Source: Methylobacter sp.
GTDB lineage: Bacteria; Pseudomonadota; Gammaproteobacteria; Methylococcales; Methylomonadaceae
Assembly: GCF_023227905.1 (NCBI RefSeq)
Contig: NZ_JALOCF010000050.1
Location: 1-37,079 of the forward strand
Reading direction: 5' to 3'
Length of the DNA stretch: 37,079 nucleotides
Shown: in pieces, positions 1-8,321 of the stretch
How positions within the stretch are numbered: position 1 is the stretch's first letter
Layout: the number at the start of each line of letters is the position of its first letter
The notes under the pieces: generated by a model
Seen by the model: only the letters and a program-made list of their open reading frames with translations
What the model was told of the DNA's origin: nothing
Database searches by the model: none
Position numbers and translations under genes: made by a program

Positions 1-588
1 ATCGCACATTGCCTGCAAACGGCAGGGAAACAATGCGGCTGCGGCATTCCGGAAACTCAGGCTGCGAAAGATGTCATCGGCTTGAGCATCAGAAACGCTT
101 GTGCCAAGCTGTTTCCCGGCGCCGACCAGCAAACGCTGACGCAATTAACCGATTGTTATCAGCAAACTTATTTATCAAGACAGCTCAGCCGCGAAGACTT
201 GTTTCCCGGCGTTTACGAGATGTTGGTGGAATTGAAACAAACAGGCTATCGACTGGCTGTTGCTACCGGCAAAACCAGGACGGGCTTGCAGGAAGCATTA
301 CAGGCGACCGGTACCGAAGAGCTGTTCTGCATAACTCGTTGTTCCGATGAAACCGCGTCTAAACCGGATCCGTTGATGCTGCATCAGATCATGCAGCATA
401 CCAATGCGGCAAACGACCGTAGTTTAATGGTAGGGGATTCCACTCATGACTTGCAAATGGCGATGAATGCCCAAATATCATCCATAGCGGTGTCGTGCGG
501 AGCTCATCCGGAGGACATATTGCAGCAATATAGCCCGTTGATGTGCTTACAGCAGCCTGCGGAATTATTGAATATTATTAGAGGTTAA
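1..588 (+). CDS. HAD-family phosphatase (phosphoglycolate phosphatase-like), 5' partial
   Basis: The frame is open from the first base of the window to the TAA at 586-588, so the gene starts upstream and the nucleophile motif I (DxDxT) is not visible. What remains is the C-terminal part of a subfamily IA HAD hydrolase: motif II is the T in VATGKT, motif III is the K of KPDPLML, and motif IV is GDSTHDL. These enzymes use an aspartyl-phosphate intermediate and Mg2+ to remove phosphate from small metabolites; the substrate cannot be told here. The stop lies 6 bp before the start of the SppA-like gene, so the two are probably co-transcribed. From memory, a HAD gene next to an S49 peptidase (often behind rluC) is a common gammaproteobacterial arrangement, which supports the call. 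Confidence 0.85.
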   Translation: MAHCLQTAGKQCGCGIPETQAAKDVIGLSIRNACAKLFPGADQQTLTQLTDCYQQTYLSRQLSREDLFPGVYEMLVELKQTGYRLAVATGKTRTGLQEALQATGTEELFCITRCSDETASKPDPLMLHQIMQHTNAANDRSLMVGDSTHDLQMAMNAQISSIAVSCGAHPEDILQQYSPLMCLQQPAELLNIIRG

Positions 589-594
589 TAAGGT

Positions 595-1560
595 ATGGAT
601 AATCAGAACAAACCAGAAGTTACACAGCAATCCGGCTGGGAACGCGAGGTTATTGAAAAGTTGGCTCTGGCGGCCGTTACCGAGCAAACCAGGGCAAGGC
701 GTTGGAGCGTTTTTTTTAAGAGCCTGATGTTTGCGTATTTGATCGTCGTGCTCGGCTTGGCGATGTATCCAAAGTTTAGCCAGAATATTGGCGTTGACAG
801 TAAAGATCACACCGCTGTTATCGATGTGGTCGGCATGATTGCCGAAGGCAAAGATGCCAACGCCGACAGCATTATCGAAAGCTTGAGAAATGCCGTCAAA
901 GACAAGCACACCAAAGGTATTATCCTGCATGCCAATTCGCCTGGCGGCAGTCCTGTGCAGTCGTCTTATGTGTATGAGGAAATCAAGAAAATTAAAAAAG
1001 AACACCCTGACTTGCCGGTTTATGCCGTAGTCAGCGATATTTGCGCATCAGGTTGTTATTTTATCGTTTCGGCCAGCGACAAAATTTTTGTCAATCCTTC
1101 CAGTCTGGTAGGTTCTATAGGCGTATTGATGGATGGCTTTGGTTTTGTGGACGGCATGCAAAAGCTGGGCGTAGAGCGTCGGCTATTTACGGCGGGCGAG
1201 CATAAAGCCATGCTTGATCCTTTTTCGCCCTCCAAAAAAGAGGAAGCGCATTATGTACAAAGTCTGTTGAATCAAGTACATCAGCAATTTATCAGCGCGG
1301 TTAAAGCCGGCCGCGGCGACAGGCTTAAGGAAGATCCCGATATGTTTTCAGGTTTGGTTTGGACAGGCGAAGAAGGCGTGAAATTGGGCATCGTTGACGG
1401 CGTCGGCAATCAGGATTATGTCGCCAAGGAATTGATTGGCGCCGAAACCCTGGTTGATTTCAGTCGGCAGGAACAGCTGCTCGATAAAATCGCAGGCAAG
1501 TTGGGAGCCTCTTTCGGGCAAGCGATCAGCAGCCTGGTTCAGGGCGCGTCGTTACGCTAA
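595..1560 (+). CDS. sppA: S49 family signal peptide peptidase (SppA-like)
   Basis: A 321-residue protein, the short single-domain form of SppA rather than the doubled E. coli form. It has a cytoplasmic N-terminus, one membrane segment around residues 43-58, and the peptidase domain outside. The Ser/Lys dyad of the family is visible: Ser152 in the ICASGCYF segment and Lys204 in GEHKAMLDP, with the conserved SLVGSIGVL segment between them. SppA degrades signal peptides left in the membrane after secretion and may remove misfolded membrane proteins. It starts 6 bp after the HAD phosphatase and probably shares its transcript. The usual Gly after the Ser-Gly pair is Cys here (ASGC rather than ASGG), a mild variant. 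Confidence 0.93.
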   Translation: MDNQNKPEVTQQSGWEREVIEKLALAAVTEQTRARRWSVFFKSLMFAYLIVVLGLAMYPKFSQNIGVDSKDHTAVIDVVGMIAEGKDANADSIIESLRNAVKDKHTKGIILHANSPGGSPVQSSYVYEEIKKIKKEHPDLPVYAVVSDICASGCYFIVSASDKIFVNPSSLVGSIGVLMDGFGFVDGMQKLGVERRLFTAGEHKAMLDPFSPSKKEEAHYVQSLLNQVHQQFISAVKAGRGDRLKEDPDMFSGLVWTGEEGVKLGIVDGVGNQDYVAKELIGAETLVDFSRQEQLLDKIAGKLGASFGQAISSLVQGASLR

Positions 1561-1730
1561 AGATTCAGTGTTGATTCAGGGGGATGGGTTAAAATTTTTG
1601 TGGCTCGATAGATTAGAAAGATGAATTTCCGCTAGTTAGCGAAGCGTTCGAACGAGCCGGAAAAAGCATAAACTTTGCGGTAAATGGAAAGTTAAAAATT
1701 TGGTTAATTGCCCCAGGCTCTGGATTGTCC

Positions 1731-1985
1731 ATGAGAAATTTGATTAGAGTAGTTATAGTTGCCTTGTTGTTTTCCACTAGCTGTTTTGCAGAGAACAACC
1801 AGCTGGCATACGTCAATTTGGACGAAGCAACTAAACAAATAATCGACGGCACCTACAATAAGGTGCTGGGCGCGCAAACAGAAATCATTGATGGCAGAGA
1901 GGTGCACGTCATCAAAGTGCTGACGCCTGATGGGCGTATCCAATATTTCAAAATTGACGCGGAAACAGGTCAGTTAGTCAGTTAA
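1731..1985 (+). CDS. small secreted PepSY-domain protein
   Basis: An 84-residue protein. I chose the ATG at 1731; a TTG two codons upstream (1725) is possible, and no strong ribosome binding site separates them. A cleavable signal peptide covers roughly residues 1-21 (basic start, hydrophobic core, SCFAE cleavage region). The rest is a single PepSY-like repeat: a helix with ATKQIIDGTYNKV, then strands VHVIKVLTPDGR and YFKIDAETGQLV. PepSY domains are thought to act as inhibitory or sensory modules in the periplasm. The gene ends 24 bp before the response regulator, so it probably belongs to the same operon and may modulate the sensor kinase from the periplasm (inference). Confidence 0.75.
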   Translation: MRNLIRVVIVALLFSTSCFAENNQLAYVNLDEATKQIIDGTYNKVLGAQTEIIDGREVHVIKVLTPDGRIQYFKIDAETGQLVS

Positions 1986-2009
1986 TCTCACGCATAAACA
2001 GATAAAAAC

Positions 2010-2687
2010 ATGCGCATTCTAGTTGTAGAAGATGAAGTAAAACTCTGCGAACAAATTCAGCAGTTCTTTGCCGATAAAGGCTTTGCCGTCGATACTGCAC
2101 ATACCGGCCAAGACGGCTATTACATGGGCAAGGAATATCCGATTGATGCGGCCGTAATCGACATTGGCCTGCCGGATTTTTCCGGCATCGAACTGATCAA
2201 GCGCCTGCGCAAAGACAAGGTAACTGTCCCTATCCTGATTTTAACCGCCCGCAGCCGCTGGCAGGAAAAAGTAGAGGGTTTGGAAGCCGGGGCGGATGAT
2301 TATCTGGTTAAGCCGTTTCATTATGAAGAGTTGCAGGCCAGGATTAACGCCCTGATAAGGCGCTCGGCCGGGGTGGCTCATCCGGTCTTAACCCACGACA
2401 ACATTGAACTGGATACCGTGGCTCAGGAAGTCACCGTGTCCGGCGTCAAACAGGAACTAACGGCTTACGAATACAAGGTGCTGGAATACCTGATGTTTCG
2501 AAAAGGCGAGGTGGTTTCAAAGTCCGTTTTGACCGCGCATATTTACGATGAAGACTTTGACCGGGACAGCAATGTTCTGGAGGTTTTTATCGGCCGATTG
2601 AGAAAAAAACTTGATCCCGACGGTACGCGCAAGCCCATTGAAACCTTACGTGGTCGAGGCTACCTGATTCCTGCCAAACACGATTGA
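2010..2687 (+). CDS. PhoP-like response regulator, OmpR/winged-helix family
   Basis: A 225-residue OmpR-family regulator. The receiver domain (about 1-115) has the acidic pair E8/D9, the phospho-acceptor Asp51 (VIDIGLPD), Thr79 and Lys101 in the KPF motif. The winged-helix DNA-binding domain (about 130-222) has the typical LTAYEYKVLEYL and IETLRGRGYLI segments. The EYPIDAAVIDIGLPD and SRWQEKVEGLEAGADDYLVKPF blocks resemble PhoP/QseB-type regulators. The gene is followed by a PhoQ-like kinase after a 99-bp gap, with the PepSY gene just before. By homology it would respond to divalent cations or envelope stress, but the signal cannot be read from the sequence. Confidence 0.9.
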   Translation: MRILVVEDEVKLCEQIQQFFADKGFAVDTAHTGQDGYYMGKEYPIDAAVIDIGLPDFSGIELIKRLRKDKVTVPILILTARSRWQEKVEGLEAGADDYLVKPFHYEELQARINALIRRSAGVAHPVLTHDNIELDTVAQEVTVSGVKQELTAYEYKVLEYLMFRKGEVVSKSVLTAHIYDEDFDRDSNVLEVFIGRLRKKLDPDGTRKPIETLRGRGYLIPAKHD

Positions 2688-2704
2688 TTCGATTCTCGAA
2701 TAAT

Positions 2705-2753
2705 GTTTCTTATTAATGAAAGCAAGGCTTTTGCTGAGTGTTTATTAAGAAAC
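2705..2753. repeat. inverted repeat between regulator and kinase genes
   Basis: GTTTCTTA (2705-2712) and TAAGAAAC (2746-2753) are exact inverted copies, and between them AGCAA and TTGCT form an inner stem. The RNA would fold into a two-part hairpin in the 99-bp space between the regulator and kinase genes. There is no T-run after it, so it is not a classical terminator. It may adjust the ratio of the two gene products or be a protein-binding site. Confidence 0.35.
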
Positions 2754-2786
2754 TTATGATCCCCAAACTCTTCCTACAGGCTTTGA

Positions 2787-4130
2787 ATGCAGGTTAAATC
2801 ATTAAGCGTTCGATTACTGCTTTCAGCCGGACTGGTGCTTGCCGCATTTTTTGCGCTGGCTTCGGTGGTGCTTGAGCAGGGCTTCCGAGAAAGTGCCGAA
2901 CAAGCCTTAAAGGAAAAGCTGCAAGTTCATGTGTATTCGCTGCTATCGGCCGCAGAGCTAAAAAATTCCGGTGATCTCAGCATGCCGAATGGTTTGCCCG
3001 AGCCCCGGTTCGCAACGCCGGGTTCCGGCCTTTACGGCTTTATCCATTCGACAAAAAAAAATCCTGTCTGGCGTTCGCCATCGGCCATAGGGCTGAATGT
3101 AACGCCTCCACCGGAATTAAGTGCTGGCAATTCCGCATTTTTGATGGCTGAGCACGAGCGTTACGCGCTGCATTACGCGGTCATCTGGAAAAATGTCGTC
3201 GGTGTCGAACGCGAATACGTTTTTACCGTAACTGAAGATGCCCAGTTTGTCAGTAGTCAGGTGGAGCAGTTTAGAAAAACCTTAAGAGTCTGGTTATTGG
3301 CTCTGGGCTTGGTGTTGATATTGATTCAGTTGATTTTGTTGCGTTGGGGCATAAAGCCTTTACGGGTTATCGTAAAAGACCTGGCGGCGATAGAAAAAGG
3401 ACGCAAAACCCATTTGGACGGGGACTATGCAACGGAACTGGAAGGTCTGGCCGGCAATCTCAACGCTTTTATAAACAGTGAGCGGGCGCATCTGGAGCGT
3501 TACCGTAACGCCTTGGCGGACCTGGCGCACAGCCTGAAAACACCGCTGTCGATATTACGCGGCTGCGCCGATTCTTTTAGCGCTAATAAGGAAACGGTAA
3601 AAGAGCAGATTTTGCGTATGGATGAAATCGTCGAGTATCAATTACAGCGAGCTGCCGCAAAGGGCGAGCATAAAACCGTCGGAGCGGTGGATTTATCTGC
3701 AATTATAGAAAAAACCGCCGCATCGCTGGGTAAAGTGTATATCGATAAAAATATAACTTTCGATATAACCGTGCCGAAACAAAGTCTGGTTTATTGCGAC
3801 GAAGGCGACCTGTACGAAATAGCCGGAAACCTGATGGATAACGCCTGCAAGTGGTGCGGTAGTGCCGTTAAAGTCAATGTTTTCCTGAATCAGAGCAAAG
3901 GCAGGCAGAATTTTGCGGTGTTGCTTGAGATTGAAGACGACGGGCCGGGAATACCTGCCGGGAAACTGGCCGAGATTTTAAAAAGAGGCGTCCGCGCCGA
4001 TGAAAATATTCATGGGCACGGCATCGGCATGGCTGTTGTTAACGAATTGGTCGGGCTGCTGGGCGGGCTGTTGGAAGGCAAAAAGAGCGAAACGCTGTAC
4101 GGCATGAAATGGAGTGTTTATTTACCTTAA
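2787..4130 (+). CDS. PhoQ-like sensor histidine kinase
   Basis: A 447-residue inner-membrane kinase. Membrane segment 1 is about residues 10-28 and segment 2 about 167-186, with a periplasmic sensor of about 135 residues between them. A HAMP-like linker follows. The phospho-accepting His248 sits in LADLAHSLKTPLSILRG, the version of the H-box typical of PhoQ. The ATPase domain has the N-box EIAGNLMDNACKW (about 344-356), DDGPGIP (about 384-390) and GHGIGMAVV (about 410-418). The DNACKW/C form of the N-box is also PhoQ-like. It pairs with the regulator gene just upstream. The sensor region lacks an obvious long acidic cluster such as the one that senses Mg2+ in E. coli PhoQ, so the ligand is open. 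Confidence 0.9.
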   Translation: MQVKSLSVRLLLSAGLVLAAFFALASVVLEQGFRESAEQALKEKLQVHVYSLLSAAELKNSGDLSMPNGLPEPRFATPGSGLYGFIHSTKKNPVWRSPSAIGLNVTPPPELSAGNSAFLMAEHERYALHYAVIWKNVVGVEREYVFTVTEDAQFVSSQVEQFRKTLRVWLLALGLVLILIQLILLRWGIKPLRVIVKDLAAIEKGRKTHLDGDYATELEGLAGNLNAFINSERAHLERYRNALADLAHSLKTPLSILRGCADSFSANKETVKEQILRMDEIVEYQLQRAAAKGEHKTVGAVDLSAIIEKTAASLGKVYIDKNITFDITVPKQSLVYCDEGDLYEIAGNLMDNACKWCGSAVKVNVFLNQSKGRQNFAVLLEIEDDGPGIPAGKLAEILKRGVRADENIHGHGIGMAVVNELVGLLGGLLEGKKSETLYGMKWSVYLP

Positions 4131-4149
4131 AGGCTTGGTTTTCTTATCA

Positions 4150-4431
4150 CTATAAAATCTTCACTAACGTAGCAACGGCAACTATTGTAACAACCATTAC
4201 CCCGCCTAATTTAATAATCATGCGTTGTTCAAGTTGAAGCAATCGTGCTTCCAGTCTTTCATTTAATCGTTCTTCCATGTGTTTTAGGTCTTCACGAGTA
4301 GCAATTTCGTTCAAATTCAGCTCAAAAACTTCGGCTAACGCTTCCGCTTCAGCCTCGGCTACCTTCGGCTCGGCACCCGCTGCCTTTAGTCTATTTGCAT
4401 ATTTCAAAGTATCAAACGTAATTGCCGCCAT
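4150..4431 (-). CDS. DUF1640-like coiled-coil membrane protein
   Basis: A 93-residue protein with the order seen in the DUF1640/CCDC90-like family of bacteria: a conserved N-terminus (MAAITFDTLKYANRLKAAG), an Ala/Glu-rich helix, a coiled coil (about 45-70, ERLNERLEARLLQLEQRM), and one C-terminal membrane segment (about 73-92). It is convergent with the kinase gene (20-bp gap). Bacterial members have no firmly known role. They often lie near mobile or restriction genes, which is not the case here. Confidence 0.75.
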   Translation of the reverse strand: MAAITFDTLKYANRLKAAGAEPKVAEAEAEALAEVFELNLNEIATREDLKHMEERLNERLEARLLQLEQRMIIKLGGVMVVTIVAVATLVKIL

Positions 4432-4613
4432 AATTCGGTTTTCCTTTTGTTAAATCTGGCCGAAGTATAACACAACAAAAACTCACTGCTTTTCGGCAAC
4501 AGAGCTTTTTAATGGTCATTTATTTAAAATTTAGTTCCGTAGAGTGGACGCCGCGCACCATTTACAGGAAATTCATCAGCATCATAACGGTGCTCTATGT
4601 GTTCCTGTCCGGT
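4432..4613. other. intergenic region, possible degenerate repeat
   Basis: No gene seen. The stretch at about 4540-4567 (ending GCGCACCATTT) loosely resembles the arm of the inverted repeat at 17759-17778, with small gaps, and may be an old copy of the same repeat. The match is weak. Confidence 0.2.
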
Positions 4614-7600
4614 TTACGACGCCTGTTTCAACATTCCCAATCCGTTAGGCTTTTTGACCACCTGTAGCTGGGCTTTAAAGCGTTTTTGAACGCCTTCGAC
4701 ATGGGAAATAACGCCGACGGTTTTTCCATGGGTATGCAGGCCTTCAAGAGTGCTGATAACGGTATAAAGCGTTTCCGAGTCCAGGTTGCCAAAGCCTTCG
4801 TCGAGAAATAGCGAATCCACGGACTTGCCGTTATTGGCTAATTCCGAAAGCCCCAGCGCCAGCGCCAAACTCACCACAAAACTCTCTCCGCCGGACAGTG
4901 TCCTGGGTAGTCGGCGGACATTGCCTTGGTAAGTATCTTCAATTTCCAATGCCAAGCCCTGCTCACTGGGTATTTGCCGCAGATAATAACGGCCGCTGAC
5001 TTTTTCCAGTACGGCATTGGTTTGGGACAGCAGCCGATCGGCTATCCGTTGTTGAACCCGGCGACGAAAAGCCATGCCGCTTTCCTCGGCTATTTGAGCG
5101 GCTTCCGCGTTACACAGGCGGACAATTTCTTGTTGATCCTGCAATTGGGCCAGAATCGTATCGGCCTTTTCTCTAAATTGTTTTTGTTCGTCCAACAGCC
5201 GTTCCAGACGTTGGATTTCAAGATTGGCTATCGCCAGTTTTTCGGTTACGCTTTTCAGTTGGGCGGCGAGTTGTTCCGGACTCGATTCAGTTGCAACCAG
5301 CATACTGCCTGCCGCCAGTTCGAGCCGGCTCTTTTCCAATTCTATGGCTTTTGCATCAATTTCCTGTTCCAGTTCTGCCAGGTGCCGTTCCAGCTCCGGC
5401 TGGTGCTGCAACAGCTCCAGCGTTTGAGTTAGCTCATGCAGGCTGGTAAATGGCGTTCCCTGCATCTTGTCTTGCAATAACCGCTTTAATACGTCGAGCT
5501 CGGCTTCCTGTCTGCTGATAATCTGTTCCTTGTCGGCAATCAGTTTTTGCTTTTCAATCAAGGCTAAATGCAGGCCGACGATTTCCTCGTTTTGTAATTG
5601 TCGGTTGTAACGCGCAAGCTTTTCATCATATGCGGCTATTTCAACCTGGCAATGGTCTGCTTTCGCCTTCAATGCTTCCAGTTCCTCGGTTAAGCTTTTT
5701 TGACGGAAAACATAGCTTTGATAATCCTGGCGGCGCGCATTTAGCCGGTCAAACAAGGCATCTTCTTTGCCTTTGGCCGGCATTTTTTCGCCCAGCAAGG
5801 CTAATTGTGCAACGACCTCGTCGGCCAGTTGTTGCTCTTCCTGCTGGCGGGCAATCAATGCGGCATCGTAATCGATCTCTTCCTTAGGACGGTCCCGCCG
5901 TTCGGCATCCAGTTGCCGGGAGTTTAGCTGCAAGCGTTCAGCAGTGGCTTCGCCCTTGGCGATTAAGGCTTCCAGCTGTTCGATACCGGACTGTTTTTTT
6001 CGATAATCGGCAATTACGCCGGTAATGGTTTTTAATTCGCTGATTTCGGTGCTTAGCCGATGTTGCAGCAAGCGCAATTTATCGATTCTCAGGTCTTCGC
6101 TGGCCGTATTAAGCCGGTTGCACAAAGTTTGCCATTGAGACTTGATCTTGATCTGCTCTGTCTGGTTGGCTTGGTTTTTTTCGGACTGTTTTTGCGTGGC
6201 TTTAAGCTGTTGTTCCAGCTTACCGGACGCTGCCATTAAAGCTTTTATTTTCGCTTTCTGATCCGTTAACGCCTGTTGAGAATTGCCCACTCTCGGCGGA
6301 TACTGGACATAGGGATGCTTTGGGGAGCCGCATAAAAAACAAGGCTCGCCGTCAACAAGATGCTGCCGGTCCGGGGCCATTTTGCGCAGTAACGATTCAC
6401 GGAAAACAGCCATTTCCAGGGTGAGCTTAATATTCTCTTCCCGGCTTACTTCCTGTTTTAGTGCGGCAAGTTCAGACTCCAGCACCTCAATATCATGATT
6501 CGGCTGCTCTTTGCGGCCAAAGATGCGGAGGAATCCAAAACCGCTTTTGGTCAGTTTTTGGTAAGTGATAGCCAGATTGTAGAGTGCCCGAAAGTCATTA
6601 ACCCGTTCTTGCTGCTCTTGCCGGAACTCCTCAAGCTCAGCCAGATTTTTGCCTTGCGCCAACTCTTCCAGCGCCTTTTTTGCCAGCGGTAATTTATGTT
6701 TTAATTCGGCAATTCTTTTATTTTCCTGCGCAATAGCCGATTCGTTGTTTTTCAGCGATGCCGCAGCATTATTGGACCACTTGGCGAATGATTTTTGTTT
6801 TTCTTTCAGTTCGACCAGTTCAGCCCGGAGCTTTTTTAATCGGCCTGTTTCGGGAAAACTTGCCAGCAAAGATTCATCGGCGACATGCTCTTCCAGCCAT
6901 TTGGACACATTGGCGAGATTGGCTGTTTTATCATCAATCTGCACGTCTAAAGATTGCCATAAGTCTGATTCCGACTGCCGCTGAGCAGTAATCTGGCCTA
7001 TTTGGGCTTTAATTTCGGATATGGCTTGCCCTTGTTCCTCGGCTGATTTATGCGGCAATCCATCCGGAGTCGTCTTATCTGCGCCGACATGGTCTTGTAT
7101 CTGCTTAAGTTCGCTACGAAAGTCTTCCAGTGTTTCTTTACCCTGATGAATTTCGTGCTTTTTTTCCTTAATAGCCAGCACATCATCTTGAAACAGCCGT
7201 GCATCCTGGACCGTGGTCAGCTGATCCAGCTTTTGCTGCTCGCTTTCTGACAGCGTTTTGATTTGTTGCAGACTTTTTTCCTGGTCGGCAATCCGGTTTT
7301 GCAGAGTTAGCGCATCTTGCAACGAGTCCAACTGCTGCTTCAGATTGCTTTGCTCCTCCTTCAGCTCGGTTGTTTGGTCAATGAAATCGATCAGGTCATG
7401 TTCGCAGGCTTCCAGTTTTTCCGGTTCGATGATGGGTATAACCGATAAATCCTGGTTTAAATAATCCAGGCGTTGCTGCGCGTCGGCGGCTTTTTTATCA
7501 ACTTCGCTTTTATAGTCCGCGTAAATGTCAGTGCTGATGATTTTTTCCAGAATATCCATGCGCTCACTGTCCAGCGCGTTCAGGAATGCGTCAAAATCGC

Positions 7601-8057
7601 CCTGCGCCAACAATATTGAGCGGGTAAAGTTGCGGAAATTCATCCCGGTGATTTCAGTGATGCGTGCGCATACCTGTTGGGGGGTGGTCGCCAGAACCTC
7701 ATCGTCGCTCAATCGGGTCAGCTTCATTTCGGGCGACGTTAACTCGCCCTCAGGATCCGCATCTTGCCGTTGCGCATGCCAACTGGACCGGTATTTCACC
7801 TTATCCAGGGCAAATTCAATTTCCGAAAAACACTCGACCGTGTGTTTGGTCATTACATGCCCGGCAGGACGGTCGAAACGGAAAGTCTCGCCATACAAGC
7901 CCAGCGTAATGGCATCTAAAATGCTGGATTTTCCCGATCCGTTAGGACCGGTAATGGCAAAAACCCCGGTATCTGAAAAAGGCGATTGTTCAAAATCGAT
8001 CCGGCTCTCGCCTTCCAATGAGTTGATATTTTTAAAATGAATATTGAGTATTTTCAT
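4614..8057 (-). CDS. sbcC: exonuclease subunit SbcC (Rad50-like ATPase)
   Basis: A 1147-residue SMC/Rad50-type protein. The N-terminal half-site carries Walker A GPNGSGKSS (about 37-45). Two very long coiled coils flank a zinc hook CFLC (about 572-575), and the C-terminal half carries the ABC signature LSGGESF and Walker B SLFLDEGFGNLD. With SbcD it forms a nuclease that cleaves hairpins and protein-blocked DNA ends. No sbcD gene lies next to it here. The first 12 codons (8022-8057) are the left att repeat of the integrated element, so the element sits exactly at the start codon and now supplies the upstream sequence. No clear Shine-Dalgarno sequence precedes the ATG; a TATAAA hexamer lies about 10 bp upstream, too close to serve as an ordinary -10 with a leader unless the mRNA is nearly leaderless. 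Confidence 0.96.
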   Translation of the reverse strand: MKILNIHFKNINSLEGESRIDFEQSPFSDTGVFAITGPNGSGKSSILDAITLGLYGETFRFDRPAGHVMTKHTVECFSEIEFALDKVKYRSSWHAQRQDADPEGELTSPEMKLTRLSDDEVLATTPQQVCARITEITGMNFRNFTRSILLAQGDFDAFLNALDSERMDILEKIISTDIYADYKSEVDKKAADAQQRLDYLNQDLSVIPIIEPEKLEACEHDLIDFIDQTTELKEEQSNLKQQLDSLQDALTLQNRIADQEKSLQQIKTLSESEQQKLDQLTTVQDARLFQDDVLAIKEKKHEIHQGKETLEDFRSELKQIQDHVGADKTTPDGLPHKSAEEQGQAISEIKAQIGQITAQRQSESDLWQSLDVQIDDKTANLANVSKWLEEHVADESLLASFPETGRLKKLRAELVELKEKQKSFAKWSNNAAASLKNNESAIAQENKRIAELKHKLPLAKKALEELAQGKNLAELEEFRQEQQERVNDFRALYNLAITYQKLTKSGFGFLRIFGRKEQPNHDIEVLESELAALKQEVSREENIKLTLEMAVFRESLLRKMAPDRQHLVDGEPCFLCGSPKHPYVQYPPRVGNSQQALTDQKAKIKALMAASGKLEQQLKATQKQSEKNQANQTEQIKIKSQWQTLCNRLNTASEDLRIDKLRLLQHRLSTEISELKTITGVIADYRKKQSGIEQLEALIAKGEATAERLQLNSRQLDAERRDRPKEEIDYDAALIARQQEEQQLADEVVAQLALLGEKMPAKGKEDALFDRLNARRQDYQSYVFRQKSLTEELEALKAKADHCQVEIAAYDEKLARYNRQLQNEEIVGLHLALIEKQKLIADKEQIISRQEAELDVLKRLLQDKMQGTPFTSLHELTQTLELLQHQPELERHLAELEQEIDAKAIELEKSRLELAAGSMLVATESSPEQLAAQLKSVTEKLAIANLEIQRLERLLDEQKQFREKADTILAQLQDQQEIVRLCNAEAAQIAEESGMAFRRRVQQRIADRLLSQTNAVLEKVSGRYYLRQIPSEQGLALEIEDTYQGNVRRLPRTLSGGESFVVSLALALGLSELANNGKSVDSLFLDEGFGNLDSETLYTVISTLEGLHTHGKTVGVISHVEGVQKRFKAQLQVVKKPNGLGMLKQAS
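8022..8057. repeat. attL (36-bp direct repeat, first 12 codons of sbcC)
   Basis: Identical to 15319-15354 except for one base. The mismatch is the third position of the Leu4 codon of sbcC (CTC here, CTT in the right copy), so it is silent. The repeat ends precisely at the A of the sbcC ATG; beyond it the two flanks are unrelated. Confidence 0.92.
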
Positions 8058-8100
8058 AAGTATCTGTTTTATATGCCTGTACTAAATGGTTATTGATTAT

Positions 8101-8123
8101 TTGGTACACGCATTGGTACACAC
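8101..8123. promoter_or_regulatory. left-arm TTGGTACA repeats (candidate integrase arm sites)
   Basis: Two direct copies of TTGGTACAC spaced 12 bp, just inside attL. The same two-copy arrangement, in the same orientation, lies inside the right end at 15187-15209, and similarity continues for about 20 bp beyond. Such paired sites at both ends are what arm-binding sites of a tyrosine integrase or its accessory factor look like. Confidence 0.55.
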
Positions 8124-8211
8124 TTTGGATATGCTTACATGATACACCACGGGATTGCCTGGGAAAACAAGCGTACAAAACACCCGCAATACTTGCCTAA
8201 ATGTCTGGCAC

Positions 8212-8233
8212 AAAAAAGCCGGTGTTACCCGGC
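8212..8233 (-). terminator. intrinsic terminator after the lipoprotein genes
   Basis: On the minus strand: GCCGG stem (8229-8233 with 8218-8222), six-base loop, then six T residues (8217-8212). It lies about 90 bp past the stop of the OmpH-like lipoprotein gene and ends transcription before sbcC, so read-through from the cargo genes into sbcC is probably limited. Confidence 0.75.
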
Positions 8234-8321
8234 CTTGTTTCTGTCTTACGACTAATTAAACCAATCAATATTCCTAAGAATCAACCTATATTTGCTGGCG
8301 AGTTGAAAGACATCTGTAGGT

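Noticed and set aside
2705..2753. Possible PhoP box between regulator and kinase
   Set aside because: Two GTTT-type half sites occur but about 33 bp apart and not in the required direct 5-bp spacing.
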